A DNA stretch of 64,000 nucleotides from Acidimicrobiales bacterium (GTDB lineage Bacteria; Actinomycetota; Acidimicrobiia; Acidimicrobiales; RAAP-2): assembly GCA_025351385.1 (NCBI GenBank), contig JANXWA010000024.1:1-64000 (forward strand), written 5' to 3'. The translations under genes were made by a program, and so were the position numbers. The notes under the pieces were generated by a model, which was not told the origin of the DNA, ran no database searches, and saw only the letters and a list, made by a program, of their open reading frames with translations. The number at the start of each line of letters is the position of its first letter. The stretch's first letter is position 1. This document shows positions 9,329-17,299 of this stretch, one piece after another.

Positions 9329-9607
9329 CCGGGCGAGCATCGCCCGTCCGCACAATGCTCGACCGCCGCCGTGCTTGTAACCCGTCGCCAAGGCCTGGGT
9401 GATGGCGATGCGCACACGCTGCTCCCCGTGAAGCTGTTCGTCGCGAACGTGCGCCCCCTCCATCTCTTCGTCCTCGGGAAAGGCCGGTTGGGTCAGGTAC
9501 TGATCTAGGGGCCCCGGCTCTGGTGTCGTCCCAATCACCGGTTCCGTCGAGTTCTTGGGCTTCCTCACATCGCCGACTGCAGTGAGCGATTCGAAATGAA
9601 GACGCAT
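9209..9607 (-). CDS. Doubtful hypothetical ORF in the 9329-9655 gap
   Basis: The 327 bases between the E2 gene and the hydrogenase-like operon hold no clear gene. One minus-strand ORF (ATG 9607, about 132 residues, alternative ATG 9637) crosses it, with GC-rich third positions and protein-like composition (acidic stretch PAFPEDEEMEG). It overlaps the 3' end of the E2 gene by 120 bases and matches no family I know. It may be a small lineage-specific gene, a remnant, or chance. Confidence 0.2.
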   Translation of the reverse strand: MRLHFESLTAVGDVRKPKNSTEPVIGTTPEPGPLDQYLTQPAFPEDEEMEGAHVRDEQLHGEQRVRIAITQALATGYKHGGGRALCGRAMLARLQLGRPVVVLEDVLETAQENCRVRPVEGAVVPTEYQHAH

Positions 9608-9628
9608 CCTTGGAGTCTTAGGTAATGA

Positions 9629-9645
9629 CTTGATCATATGATAAG
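9629..9645 (+). promoter_or_regulatory. AT-rich palindromic operator/promoter of the hydrogenase-like operon
   Basis: The sequence CTTGATCATATGATAAG contains the perfect 10-base palindrome ATCATATGAT (9633-9642) with CTT/AAG arms offset by one base. It stands out in GC-rich surroundings. TATGAT (9637-9642) or TAAGAT (9642-9647) can serve as the -10 box for the gene starting at ATG 9656. ArsR-family dimers bind AT-rich palindromes of this kind, and an ArsR gene closes the operon, so it is a candidate operator. This is inference. Confidence 0.5.
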
Positions 9646-9655
9646 ATTGTCGAAT

Positions 9656-10153
9656 ATGATCGACTCCTGGCTGATGCGCTTTTGGCGGAGCCGCCATCGG
9701 ATGACCGAATCCGCGCCGCGACCCGTTGAGACCGGCACACAGCACCGGTCAGATCTGCTCGATCTGCGAGGTTCGCTGCAGTTGCGACACGTCGACGCCG
9801 GTTCGTGCAACGGCTGCGAGATGGAGATTGCGTCGATCTTCTCGCCGGTCTACGACGCGGAACAGTACGGGATACGACTCGTCGCGTCGCCACGCCACGC
9901 CGACGCGGCTCTCGTCACTGGGCCGGTGACCAAGAACATGGCCGGACCGCTTCGGCGAACGATCGAGGCGCTGGGTGCGCCGGCAGTGGTTATCGCCATC
10001 GGTGACTGCGCGAGGGACTGCGGGGTGTTCGCCGGCGCGTACGGCGTCGAAGGCAGCGTCACCGACGTGACCGAGGTCCACCTTGAGGTTCCCGGATGCC
10101 CCCCGGCACCAGCCGACATCATCGCGGCCCTACGACGGTTCTCACAGACATGA
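9656..10153 (+). CDS. Hydrogenase-4/complex I-like small subunit (HyfI/NuoB type)
   Basis: A 165-residue NuoB/HyfI-type protein that holds the proximal [4Fe-4S] cluster at the interface with the large subunit. Candidate ligands are Cys51 and Cys54 (GSCNGCE), Cys118 (GDC) and Cys148 (PGCPP), so the cluster site is retained. Starts at 9638 (inside the palindrome) and 9701 are possible; 9656 is preferred because a -10 box lies 8 bases upstream. The gene's TGA overlaps the next ATG (ATGA). The same gene order is found in the M. tuberculosis Rv0082-Rv0087 cluster (from memory). It probably relays electrons, but the donor is unknown because no ferredoxin-like subunit is encoded here. Confidence 0.8.
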   Translation: MIDSWLMRFWRSRHRMTESAPRPVETGTQHRSDLLDLRGSLQLRHVDAGSCNGCEMEIASIFSPVYDAEQYGIRLVASPRHADAALVTGPVTKNMAGPLRRTIEALGAPAVVIAIGDCARDCGVFAGAYGVEGSVTDVTEVHLEVPGCPPAPADIIAALRRFSQT

Positions 10154-12156
10154 CGACGTGGTTGGCGGCGATCGCCCTGTTCGGATTGGCCGGTGCGCTA
10201 GGCGGCACGATGGCGCCCGCCCGATGGCGGGTGATCGTGGTTAGCGCCGGTACCGGCGCCGCGGCGATATCGGCGCTCGTCGTGTCGATCGATGTCCTTC
10301 ACACCGGACGCGTCGTGAGCATCGCGACGTCGCGACTGCTGCCCTTCACGGGGGTGCAACTCCACCTCGATCCGATGGGCGCGCTCTTCGTCGCCATTAC
10401 CGCGGCAGTGGCGGTGGCGGTGTCGGTCTACATCGTCGGCTACTCGAACCATCACCCGATGACGCGTTCGAGCGCTTGCGCCTTCCCGATCTTCGTGACG
10501 TCCATGTTGCTCATTCCCGCAGCGTGGAGCGTGACCACGTTCCTGTTCGGGTGGGAGTTGATGGCGGTGGCGTCGTTGGTGCTCGTGCTCACCGACCATC
10601 GGCGCAGCCCGGATGTTCGAAGTGCCGCGATCTGGTACGCGGTCCTGACCCAGATCGGAGCCGCCTCCATCGCGTTTGCGCTCGTGCTGTTGGCGGCCAA
10701 GACCGGGGGACAGGGCTTCTCCGTCATGGCACAGCACTCCGCCGCCGTCTCACCGTGGCTGCGTGGGACGGTCTTCATGCTCGCGCTGACGGGCTTCGCC
10801 TCCAAGGCCGGGGTCGTTCCACTGCACGTCTGGCTGCCCAAGGCCCACGCGGAGGCGCCGAGCGCCGTCTCGGCCCTGATGTCGGCCGCGATGGTCAATC
10901 TCGGCATCTACGGGATCGTGCGAGTGGGCGACACCCTGCTCGGCGGCGGGCCCGCGTGGTGGTGGATCGCCGTCATCGTGCTCGGGGTCGCCTCGGCGAT
11001 CTACGGGTCGATCCACGCCGCGACCAGCACCGACCTCAAACGGCTTCTCGCGTACTCGACCGCTGACAACATCGGACTCGTCATGATCGCCGTCGGCACG
11101 TCCGGTCTGCTGACCGCGACCGGGCACCCCGCCTACGCTGCGCTGGCGCTCTTCGCTGGGATGTTCCACCTGGTGAACCACGCCGTCTTCAAGGGGACCC
11201 TCTTCCTCTCGGCCGGCTCGGTCCAGTACGCCACGGGCACGCGCGACCTCGACCAGCTGGGCGGGTTGTTCCTTCGAATGCCGATCGCCTCGACGATTTT
11301 CGCCTTTGGCACGGTCGCGATCACGGCGCTCCCACCGCTGTGCGGCTTCGTCTCCGAGTGGCTCTTGCTCCAGAGCCTGCTGCACGGACTCTCGTCGTCG
11401 GTCACGGTCTCGGTCGTCTTGATGCCGCTGTGCGTCGCCGCCCTCGCCCTGACCGGGGGGCTCACGGCGGCGGCGTTCGTGAAGGCGTTCGGCGTCGGCT
11501 TCCTCGGGATCGCGAGGTCGCTCGCCGCGGCCGACGCCCACGAGCCACCTCGGATGATGAACGTCGGCGCGGGCCTGCTGGCGTCGCTCTGCGTCCTGTT
11601 CGGGGTGGTTCCGGTCGTCATGGTGGGACTTCTCAACAGCGCGGTGCGCGAAGTCCAGTCCGGCGCCGGTTCCACTGTCGGGTCGCGCGGTGAGGCCCTC
11701 GCGATCGCCAACACCCGCGGCGTATTCGATCCCACCTTCATCGCACTCGCGCTGGTCACTTCGATGTTGGTCGTACTGGGTGCGCGTCAGTTCGTGTCAC
11801 GACGGCACGCTGTACGTCGTGCGCCGGTGTGGGGCTGCGGCCGCGAGCTGCAGACGCCCAGGATGACCTACACCGCGACGTCGTTCGCCGAACCTCTCCA
11901 GCGCGTCTTCGACGATGTCCTCCAGCCCAGCCAGGACCTCGACGTCAGCCACCGCGGCGAGTCGCGCTACTTCGTCGAGTCGGTCCGCTTCGGCACGAGG
12001 GGCGGCGACGCCTTCGAGCGCCTCTTGTACCAGCCGGTCTTCGCGTTGGTCCGGGCCGTGGCCAACAAGGCCCGGCTCCTGCAGAACGGCAGCGTGCACC
12101 GCTACCTCGCCTACGGACTCGGCGCCCTGGTCGTCGTACTGGTGTTCGCGCGATGA
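10150..12156 (+). CDS. Antiporter-like proton-pumping subunit (HyfB/NuoL type)
   Basis: A 668-residue multi-span membrane protein of the Mrp/NuoL/HyfB family. Charged residues essential for proton translocation are kept: Glu in LFGWELMAVA, Lys in GFASKAGVVPLHVWLPKAH, Lys in TSTDLKRLLAYS and His/Lys in LVNHAVFKGTLF. A soluble stretch near the C-terminus (GCGRELQTPRMTYTATSF) matches HyfB rather than NuoL. ATG 10150 overlaps the previous stop and leaves only the membrane N-terminus MTTWLAAIALFG; the longer frame from 10096 lies inside the HyfI-like gene. It probably couples redox work to ion movement. Confidence 0.88.
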   Translation: MTTWLAAIALFGLAGALGGTMAPARWRVIVVSAGTGAAAISALVVSIDVLHTGRVVSIATSRLLPFTGVQLHLDPMGALFVAITAAVAVAVSVYIVGYSNHHPMTRSSACAFPIFVTSMLLIPAAWSVTTFLFGWELMAVASLVLVLTDHRRSPDVRSAAIWYAVLTQIGAASIAFALVLLAAKTGGQGFSVMAQHSAAVSPWLRGTVFMLALTGFASKAGVVPLHVWLPKAHAEAPSAVSALMSAAMVNLGIYGIVRVGDTLLGGGPAWWWIAVIVLGVASAIYGSIHAATSTDLKRLLAYSTADNIGLVMIAVGTSGLLTATGHPAYAALALFAGMFHLVNHAVFKGTLFLSAGSVQYATGTRDLDQLGGLFLRMPIASTIFAFGTVAITALPPLCGFVSEWLLLQSLLHGLSSSVTVSVVLMPLCVAALALTGGLTAAAFVKAFGVGFLGIARSLAAADAHEPPRMMNVGAGLLASLCVLFGVVPVVMVGLLNSAVREVQSGAGSTVGSRGEALAIANTRGVFDPTFIALALVTSMLVVLGARQFVSRRHAVRRAPVWGCGRELQTPRMTYTATSFAEPLQRVFDDVLQPSQDLDVSHRGESRYFVESVRFGTRGGDAFERLLYQPVFALVRAVANKARLLQNGSVHRYLAYGLGALVVVLVFAR

Positions 12157-13109
12157 CCGGGATCACCGTCTGGCCCGTCGGCGTCGTCGTTGCCCAAGTG
12201 ACGCTCTTCGTGCTCGGCGCGCCGTTCCTCGTCGGTCTCATGCGCACCGTGCGCTGTCGTCTCGAGGGCCGCACCGGCCCGCCGGTGCGCCAGACCTGGC
12301 GCGACCTGCGCAAGCTCTTGGGCAAGCAGCGTACCCAGCCGGAGAAGTCGAGCGTCTTCTTCGCCATGGCGCCGGTCGTACTCGTGGCCACGACCCTGGT
12401 TGTCGTCGCCTTCGCGCCGCTGCTGAGCATCGACACGGTCTTTTCCGGTGGATCGGACCTCTTCGCGATTGTCTTCTTGCTGCTGCTCGGCTCGGTGTCG
12501 CTCGCGCTCGCGGCCCTCGACACCGGCACGGCCTTCGGCGGCATGGGCTCGAGCCGTCTGATGGCCATCGTCGCCCTCGCCGAGCCGGCCCTGCTGGTCG
12601 CGATTCTCGCCCTCGCGGCCCCGGTGCACTCGTCGTCGCTGCCGATCATCGTGGCCGGCTCGCTGCACCACCCGATGTGGCTGGCGACACCCCAGCGGAT
12701 CCTCGCTTTTGGGGCCTTCGTCATCGTCATCCTCGCCGAGAGTGGACGCCTGCCGGTCGACAACCCGGCCACGCACCTCGAGTTGACGATGATCCACGAG
12801 GCCCTGATGCTCGAGTACTCGGGGCCGGATCTCGCATTCGTCGTGCTCGGCGAGAGCCTTCGACTTCTCGTGCTGCTCGCCCTTCTCTCCAACCTCTTCG
12901 TCCCGTGGGGGATCGCCACCTCATTGACGGGCCTGTCGTTCGTGGTCGCGGTGGTCTCGCTCGCGGCGAAGGTCGCCCTTCTCGCGACCCTCGTAGCCGC
13001 TGGCGAGGTCATGGTGGCCAAGCTGCGCCTCTTCCGAGTGCCCGAGTTGCTGGCCGGAGCCTTCGTGCTGAGCGTGCTCGCGGTACTGAGTTCGTTGGTC
13101 ATCGCGTGA
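12153..13109 (+). CDS. Membrane anchor subunit (HyfC/HycD, NuoH type)
   Basis: A 318-residue membrane protein with about eight helices. It has the NuoH/HyfC signature: GRTGPPVRQTWRDLRKLLGK after helix 1 and the acidic loop ESGRLPVDNPATHLELTMIH followed by EALMLEYSGPD. In complex I and group 4 hydrogenases this subunit connects the redox arm to the pump modules, and the conserved acidic residues of that loop are present. Start ATG 12153 overlaps the previous stop as ATGA. The stop overlaps the next start as GTGA. Confidence 0.88.
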   Translation: MTGITVWPVGVVVAQVTLFVLGAPFLVGLMRTVRCRLEGRTGPPVRQTWRDLRKLLGKQRTQPEKSSVFFAMAPVVLVATTLVVVAFAPLLSIDTVFSGGSDLFAIVFLLLLGSVSLALAALDTGTAFGGMGSSRLMAIVALAEPALLVAILALAAPVHSSSLPIIVAGSLHHPMWLATPQRILAFGAFVIVILAESGRLPVDNPATHLELTMIHEALMLEYSGPDLAFVVLGESLRLLVLLALLSNLFVPWGIATSLTGLSFVVAVVSLAAKVALLATLVAAGEVMVAKLRLFRVPELLAGAFVLSVLAVLSSLVIA

Positions 13110-13768
13110 GGGCCCACGGCGCCGCCGCCGCCCTGCTCGCCCTGACGAGCGGCACCGTGCTGCTCTGTGCGGCCCTGGCACTCTGGCGTCGGGCGGCGCG
13201 AGGAATCGTGAGCGCGCTGCGGGTGCAGGGGTTCGCGCTGGCCGGGACCGCGGCCGTACTCGGCGTGCAGCTGCACGAGCCCCTGCTGCTCGTCACCGCC
13301 GGACTGCTCGTCGCGGTGAAGGGCGTCGCGATCCCGTTGCTGTTCGGCCGACTCGTGCAACTAGACCCGTCGAGCAGCGAGACCGACCCGGTCGTCAACG
13401 TGCCGGCATCGCTGGTCGCCGCCGTCGTGCTGACGCTCGTGGCGTTCGTCGCGACGCGTCCGATCGTCGAGTCGGTGCGCGGCGTGCCGATCACGCTTGT
13501 CCCCTTTGGTTTCGCCACCGTCCTCATCGGCTTCTTCGTCCTTGTCGCCCGACGCAAGGCCGTTTCGCAGATGGTGGGGCTGTTGCTCGTGGACAACGGG
13601 ATCGGCCTCGTGGCTCTGCTGCTCACGACGGGAGTGCCGCTGCTAATCGAACTGGGCGGGACGCTCGACGTTCTGCTCGTGGTGGTCGTTCTTCGCGTCC
13701 TCGTCACCCGGATGCACGCTGAGCTCGGGGTTTTCGACCTCGACTCCCTGCAGGAGTTGCGCGACTGA
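13106..13768 (+). CDS. Membrane subunit HyfE-like (NuoK-related)
   Basis: A 220-residue, strongly hydrophobic protein with about seven helices. Its second half carries NuoK-like features (VSQMVGLLLVDNGIGLVALL) and ends with the conserved HyfE tail VFDLDSLQELRD. HyfE links the antiporter subunits to the NuoH-like subunit. Start GTG 13106 is set by the GTGA overlap; the long frame extending upstream is out of register with HyfC and not real. The next gene begins at TGATG. Confidence 0.82.
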   Translation: MRAHGAAAALLALTSGTVLLCAALALWRRAARGIVSALRVQGFALAGTAAVLGVQLHEPLLLVTAGLLVAVKGVAIPLLFGRLVQLDPSSSETDPVVNVPASLVAAVVLTLVAFVATRPIVESVRGVPITLVPFGFATVLIGFFVLVARRKAVSQMVGLLLVDNGIGLVALLLTTGVPLLIELGGTLDVLLVVVVLRVLVTRMHAELGVFDLDSLQELRD

Positions 13769-15228
13769 TGGTGTCGATGCTGATTCCCGGCCTGCCCTTG
13801 CTCGCGGTGTTGGTCGCGCTCGTCGTCGGCTGGCGCCCGGCAATGCCGTGGGCCGGCGTCGCGGCCGACGGCGCGGTGGCGGTGATCGGCTTCGCCCTCG
13901 CGCTGCACGACATCCACGGCTCGGTTCCCTCAGGGGCCGGCGGGAACCTGCGCGTCGACTCGCTGAGTGCCTTCATGGTCATCGTGATCGGCCTCGTGTC
14001 GATGCTGGCCTCGTGGGGCTCGGTGCGTTACCTGCGCTACGAGGTGTCGACGGAGCGTTGCACGCCCGGACAGGCGCAGCAGTACGCCGTGCTGATCCAG
14101 CTCTTCGTGACGACGATGCTGCTCGCCGTGCTTGCGGCCAACATCGGGATCCTCTGGGTCGCCGTCGAGGCGACCACCATCACCACGACCTTCCTGGTCG
14201 GGCACCGTCGCACCCGCGGTGCGCTAGAAGCGAGCTGGAAGTACATCGTGCTCTGCTCGGTGGGCATCGGCATCGCGTTCCTGGGGACGGTCCTCGTCTA
14301 CCTCGCCGCGACCCACGCCGGCGGCCACTCCCTCCACGCCCTCGAATGGACGTGGCTCTCGACGCACGCGCACGCTCTGAACCCCGCGGTGATGCGCCTC
14401 GCCATGGGGCTCTTGGTCCTCGGCTACGGGACCAAGGTCGGCCTCGTGCCCATGCACAGCTGGTTGCCCGACGCGCACAGCCAATCGCCGGCGCCGGTCT
14501 CGGCCCTGATGTCCGGCGTCCTGCTCTCGGTCGCCTTCTACGCACTGCTGCGCTTCAAGGTGATCGCGGTGCTCTGTCTCGGCGAGACCTACCCCCGCGA
14601 GCTCTTCGTCGCCTTGGCGCTACTCTCCCTCGGACTGGCCTCGCTGCTGTTGCTCACCCAGCGTGACCTGAAGCGCGCCCTCGCCTACAGCTCGACCGAG
14701 CACATGGGCCTGCTCGCCCTCGGCGCCGCCGCCGGTGGACCGCTCGCGATTTCGGGAGTGCTGTTGCACATACTCGGCCACGGGCTGGCCAAGGGCGTGC
14801 TGTTCCTGGCGTCGGGTGAGATGGTGATCGCCGACGGGAGCAGCGATGTCGACGACGCACGAGGACTGCTGGCGCGGCGCCCGGCCCTGGGCGGCGCGGT
14901 GGGACTGGGCCTGGCCGCCCTGCTGGGCTTCCCGCCGTTCAGCCTCTTCGTGAGCGAACTCACGATGATGCGCGGCGAGATGGCGAACCACATGGCCTGG
15001 GCGGTCGGTCTCTCACTCGTGGCCCTCGCCATTGCCTTCGCGGGCCTCACGACACTCGGCCGGCGGCTCCTCTTCGGCTCCCCGCCGGGCCAGGCACCGT
15101 CCCAGCGCACGCCGCTGCTGGTGATGGCGCCACTGGTCGCGGGCCTCGGACTGTGCGCCGCGATCGGAGTCTTCACGTGGCCCTTCGACGAGATCCTGCG
15201 CGCGGCGGCGAAGCTGGTGACGTCGTGA
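13768..15228 (+). CDS. Second antiporter-like subunit (HyfF/NuoN type)
   Basis: A 486-residue polytopic protein of the NuoL/M/N-HyfF family. Pump residues are conserved: Glu in LWVAVEATTITT, Lys in GYGTKVGLVPMHSWLPDAH, Lys in TQRDLKRALAYSSTEHMG and His/Lys in LGHGLAKGVLF. Together with the HyfB-like subunit it gives two potential ion channels. It starts at ATG 13768, sharing one base with the previous stop (TGATG). Confidence 0.88.
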   Translation: MVSMLIPGLPLLAVLVALVVGWRPAMPWAGVAADGAVAVIGFALALHDIHGSVPSGAGGNLRVDSLSAFMVIVIGLVSMLASWGSVRYLRYEVSTERCTPGQAQQYAVLIQLFVTTMLLAVLAANIGILWVAVEATTITTTFLVGHRRTRGALEASWKYIVLCSVGIGIAFLGTVLVYLAATHAGGHSLHALEWTWLSTHAHALNPAVMRLAMGLLVLGYGTKVGLVPMHSWLPDAHSQSPAPVSALMSGVLLSVAFYALLRFKVIAVLCLGETYPRELFVALALLSLGLASLLLLTQRDLKRALAYSSTEHMGLLALGAAAGGPLAISGVLLHILGHGLAKGVLFLASGEMVIADGSSDVDDARGLLARRPALGGAVGLGLAALLGFPPFSLFVSELTMMRGEMANHMAWAVGLSLVALAIAFAGLTTLGRRLLFGSPPGQAPSQRTPLLVMAPLVAGLGLCAAIGVFTWPFDEILRAAAKLVTS

Positions 15229-16763
15229 CGACGCCCGTCGCGCGTCGTGGCGTGGTCCCCAACTCCATCCGGGTCATCGCGACGGCGGTCGAGAGAATCG
15301 CCATCGAGGCCAAGGAGCTGCTCGACGACGGGTTCCGACTCGCCCTGGTCGCCGCCCACGACGACCTCGAGGAGATCAGAGTCGTCTACGCCTTCACCAA
15401 GGGTCCGCCGGACGAACGGGTCGAATTGGTCGTGCGCCTCGACCCCGAACGGCCCTCACTCCCGTCCCTGGCCGCGGTGTCGTTCACGGCCAGCCGCTTC
15501 GAGCGCGAGATGAGAGACCTCTTCGGTGTGGAGCTCGTCGATCACCCCCAACCCCGACGGCTCGTGCTGCATCAGCACTGGCCACAGGGCTGGTACCCCA
15601 TGCGCGCCGGCGCCGGTGCCGCGCCACCGATGGTCGAGAACGCCGGCTCGTACCCGTTCATTCCCGTCGAGGGCCCCGGCGTCTACGAGATCCCAGTCGG
15701 TCCGGTGCACGCCGGACTCATCGAGCCGGGTCACTTCCGATTCTTCGTCGTCGGCGAGACCATCTTGCGCATGAAGGCGCGCCTGTGGTTCGTCCACAAG
15801 GGCATCGAGCGGCTGATGGAGGGAAAGTCCGTCGACGAGGGGATGAGGATCGCCGAGCGCATCTCGGGCGACACTGCCGTCGGTCACGGCCTGGCGTTCA
15901 TGATGGCGGTGGAAGAGGCCCTCGGCGTGGAGGTGACATCCGGTGACCGTCGGACTCGCGCCGCGCTGCTCGAGATGGAGCGGCTCTACAACCACGTGGC
16001 CGACCTCGGAGCGCTCTGCAACGACGTCGCGTTCTCCATTGCCCACGCTCACGCGATGACGACGCGCGAACGACTGCTGCGACTGAACGAAGAGGTGACG
16101 GGACACCGGCTCCTTCGGGGTGGGATCGTCCTGGGCGGCACGAACGTCCGACGACTCCCCGCGAGGGCCGAGCTCGACTCGGTCGGGCGCGAGGTCGCCG
16201 ACCTGGTCGCGATGGTGCGCTCGAACGCCCTCGTGATCGATCGCTTCGCCGGGACGGCCGTGCTCGCTCACGAGGACGCCGTCGACATGGACACCCTGGG
16301 GGTCGTAGCCCGTGCGTCCGGACGGACCATCGACGCACGCGTCGCCCATCCGTTCACCCCGATGCCGGAGGGCTTCACGGTCGCCGCGCGAGAGGACGGC
16401 GACGTGCTCGCGCGCTTCGACGTGCGCGTCGATGAAGTGGGCACGTCCCTCGACTGCCTGCGCGCCTGGATCGGAGCAGAGCCGACAGCGGACCCTCGCG
16501 AGGCGCGCTACGACGACGTCACACCTGTGGCGGGACCGGTACCGACGCGACGAAGTGGCCTCGGCATCGTCGAGGCCTGGCGCGGCGCACTCGTGCACCG
16601 CGTCGAGCTCGACGGCGACGAACTGCTCACTCGGGTGAAGGTCGTCGACCCCTCGTTCTTCAACTGGCCGGCGTTGCCGATCTCGCTCGCCGACACGATC
16701 ATCCCCGATTTTCCCCTGGCCAACAAGAGCTTCAACCTCTCCTACGCGGGCAACGACCTGTGA
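15225..16763 (+). CDS. Large subunit, HyfG-like fusion of NuoC- and NuoD-type domains, without NiFe ligands
   Basis: A 512-residue protein. Residues 1 to about 125 are NuoC-like (FEREMRDLFGVELVDHPQPR), and the rest is a NuoD/HyfG-like large subunit (ETILRMKARLWFVHKGIERL, MERLYNHVADLGALCND). In [NiFe] enzymes two CxxC-type motifs bind the metal site. Here the first site reads AERISGDTAVGHGLAF and the C-terminal one reads PLANKSFNLSYAGNDL, with no Cys. The whole protein has only two Cys (LGALCND and LDCLRAW). It therefore cannot hold a normal NiFe centre and fits the energy-converting hydrogenase-related (Ehr) group, whose reaction is not established. It starts at GTG 15225 (GTGA overlap). Confidence 0.88.
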   Translation: MTTPVARRGVVPNSIRVIATAVERIAIEAKELLDDGFRLALVAAHDDLEEIRVVYAFTKGPPDERVELVVRLDPERPSLPSLAAVSFTASRFEREMRDLFGVELVDHPQPRRLVLHQHWPQGWYPMRAGAGAAPPMVENAGSYPFIPVEGPGVYEIPVGPVHAGLIEPGHFRFFVVGETILRMKARLWFVHKGIERLMEGKSVDEGMRIAERISGDTAVGHGLAFMMAVEEALGVEVTSGDRRTRAALLEMERLYNHVADLGALCNDVAFSIAHAHAMTTRERLLRLNEEVTGHRLLRGGIVLGGTNVRRLPARAELDSVGREVADLVAMVRSNALVIDRFAGTAVLAHEDAVDMDTLGVVARASGRTIDARVAHPFTPMPEGFTVAAREDGDVLARFDVRVDEVGTSLDCLRAWIGAEPTADPREARYDDVTPVAGPVPTRRSGLGIVEAWRGALVHRVELDGDELLTRVKVVDPSFFNWPALPISLADTIIPDFPLANKSFNLSYAGNDL

Positions 16764-16866
16764 GCGGGCGGACGGGAACTCTCGCGATGGCCCGGCCCGT
16801 CGTGGCCGTGGCACATAGGGACGCGGGGCGCCAAGGACTGACTAATGCACCATCGGAGGAGCTGAC

Positions 16867-17223
16867 ATGACCAAACCCGTCTACCAGGCCAAGGCCGAGT
16901 TCTTCAAGGTCCTCGGTCACCCGGCGAGGATCCGGGTCCTCGAGGTGCTGCGCGACGGCGAGCGATCGGTGGGCGACCTCGTGCCCGTGATTGGCATCGA
17001 GAGCTCGCACCTGTCCCAGCAGCTCGGCATCCTGCGCCGGGCGAACATCGTCCAAGCCCGCAAGGAGGGCTCGGCCGTCTTCTACTCGGTGACCGACGAG
17101 TCGATCTTCGAACTGCTCGACGTGGCTCGGCGCATCATCACCTCCTCGCTCGCCGAGTCGCAGGGCCTCTTGGACGAGTTGCGCGCCGAGGAGCGCCACG
17201 GGCCGTCCGGCGAGCGGCGCTGA
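16867..17223 (+). CDS. ArsR-family transcriptional regulator
   Basis: A 118-residue winged-helix protein (VLGHPARIRVLEVLRDGE, recognition helix around IESSHLSQQLGILRRANIV, wing RKEGSAVFYSV). A GGAGGAG ribosome site precedes ATG 16867. It lacks the ELCVCDL-type metal-binding Cys box of ArsR/SmtB sensors, so its signal is unknown. It lies 103 bases after the HyfG-like gene, at the 3' end of the operon. In M. tuberculosis the related regulator Rv0081 lies at the 5' end of the same gene set. It probably controls this operon through the palindrome at 9629-9645. Confidence 0.85.
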   Translation: MTKPVYQAKAEFFKVLGHPARIRVLEVLRDGERSVGDLVPVIGIESSHLSQQLGILRRANIVQARKEGSAVFYSVTDESIFELLDVARRIITSSLAESQGLLDELRAEERHGPSGERR

Positions 17224-17248
17224 CCTCGCCGTCGGCCCTCGAGCGGAA

Positions 17249-17279
17249 CGAACCCCCGGTGCGACGCACCGGGGGTTCG
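17249..17279. terminator. Bidirectional terminator between convergent operons
   Basis: A 14-base-pair perfect stem (CGAACCCCCGGTGC with its complement) closes a 3-base loop GAC. It lies between the ArsR stop (17223) and the substrate-binding protein stop (17300), so it can stop transcription from both sides. It lacks a long T-run, as is common in GC-rich actinobacteria. Confidence 0.8.
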
Positions 17280-17299
17280 ACCGAACTACGTGGAACTGA

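Noticed and set aside
15225-16763. Naming the cluster formate hydrogenlyase or a [NiFe] hydrogenase
   Set aside because: All four NiFe cysteine ligands are absent and no maturation genes are present, so a hydrogenase function is not supported.
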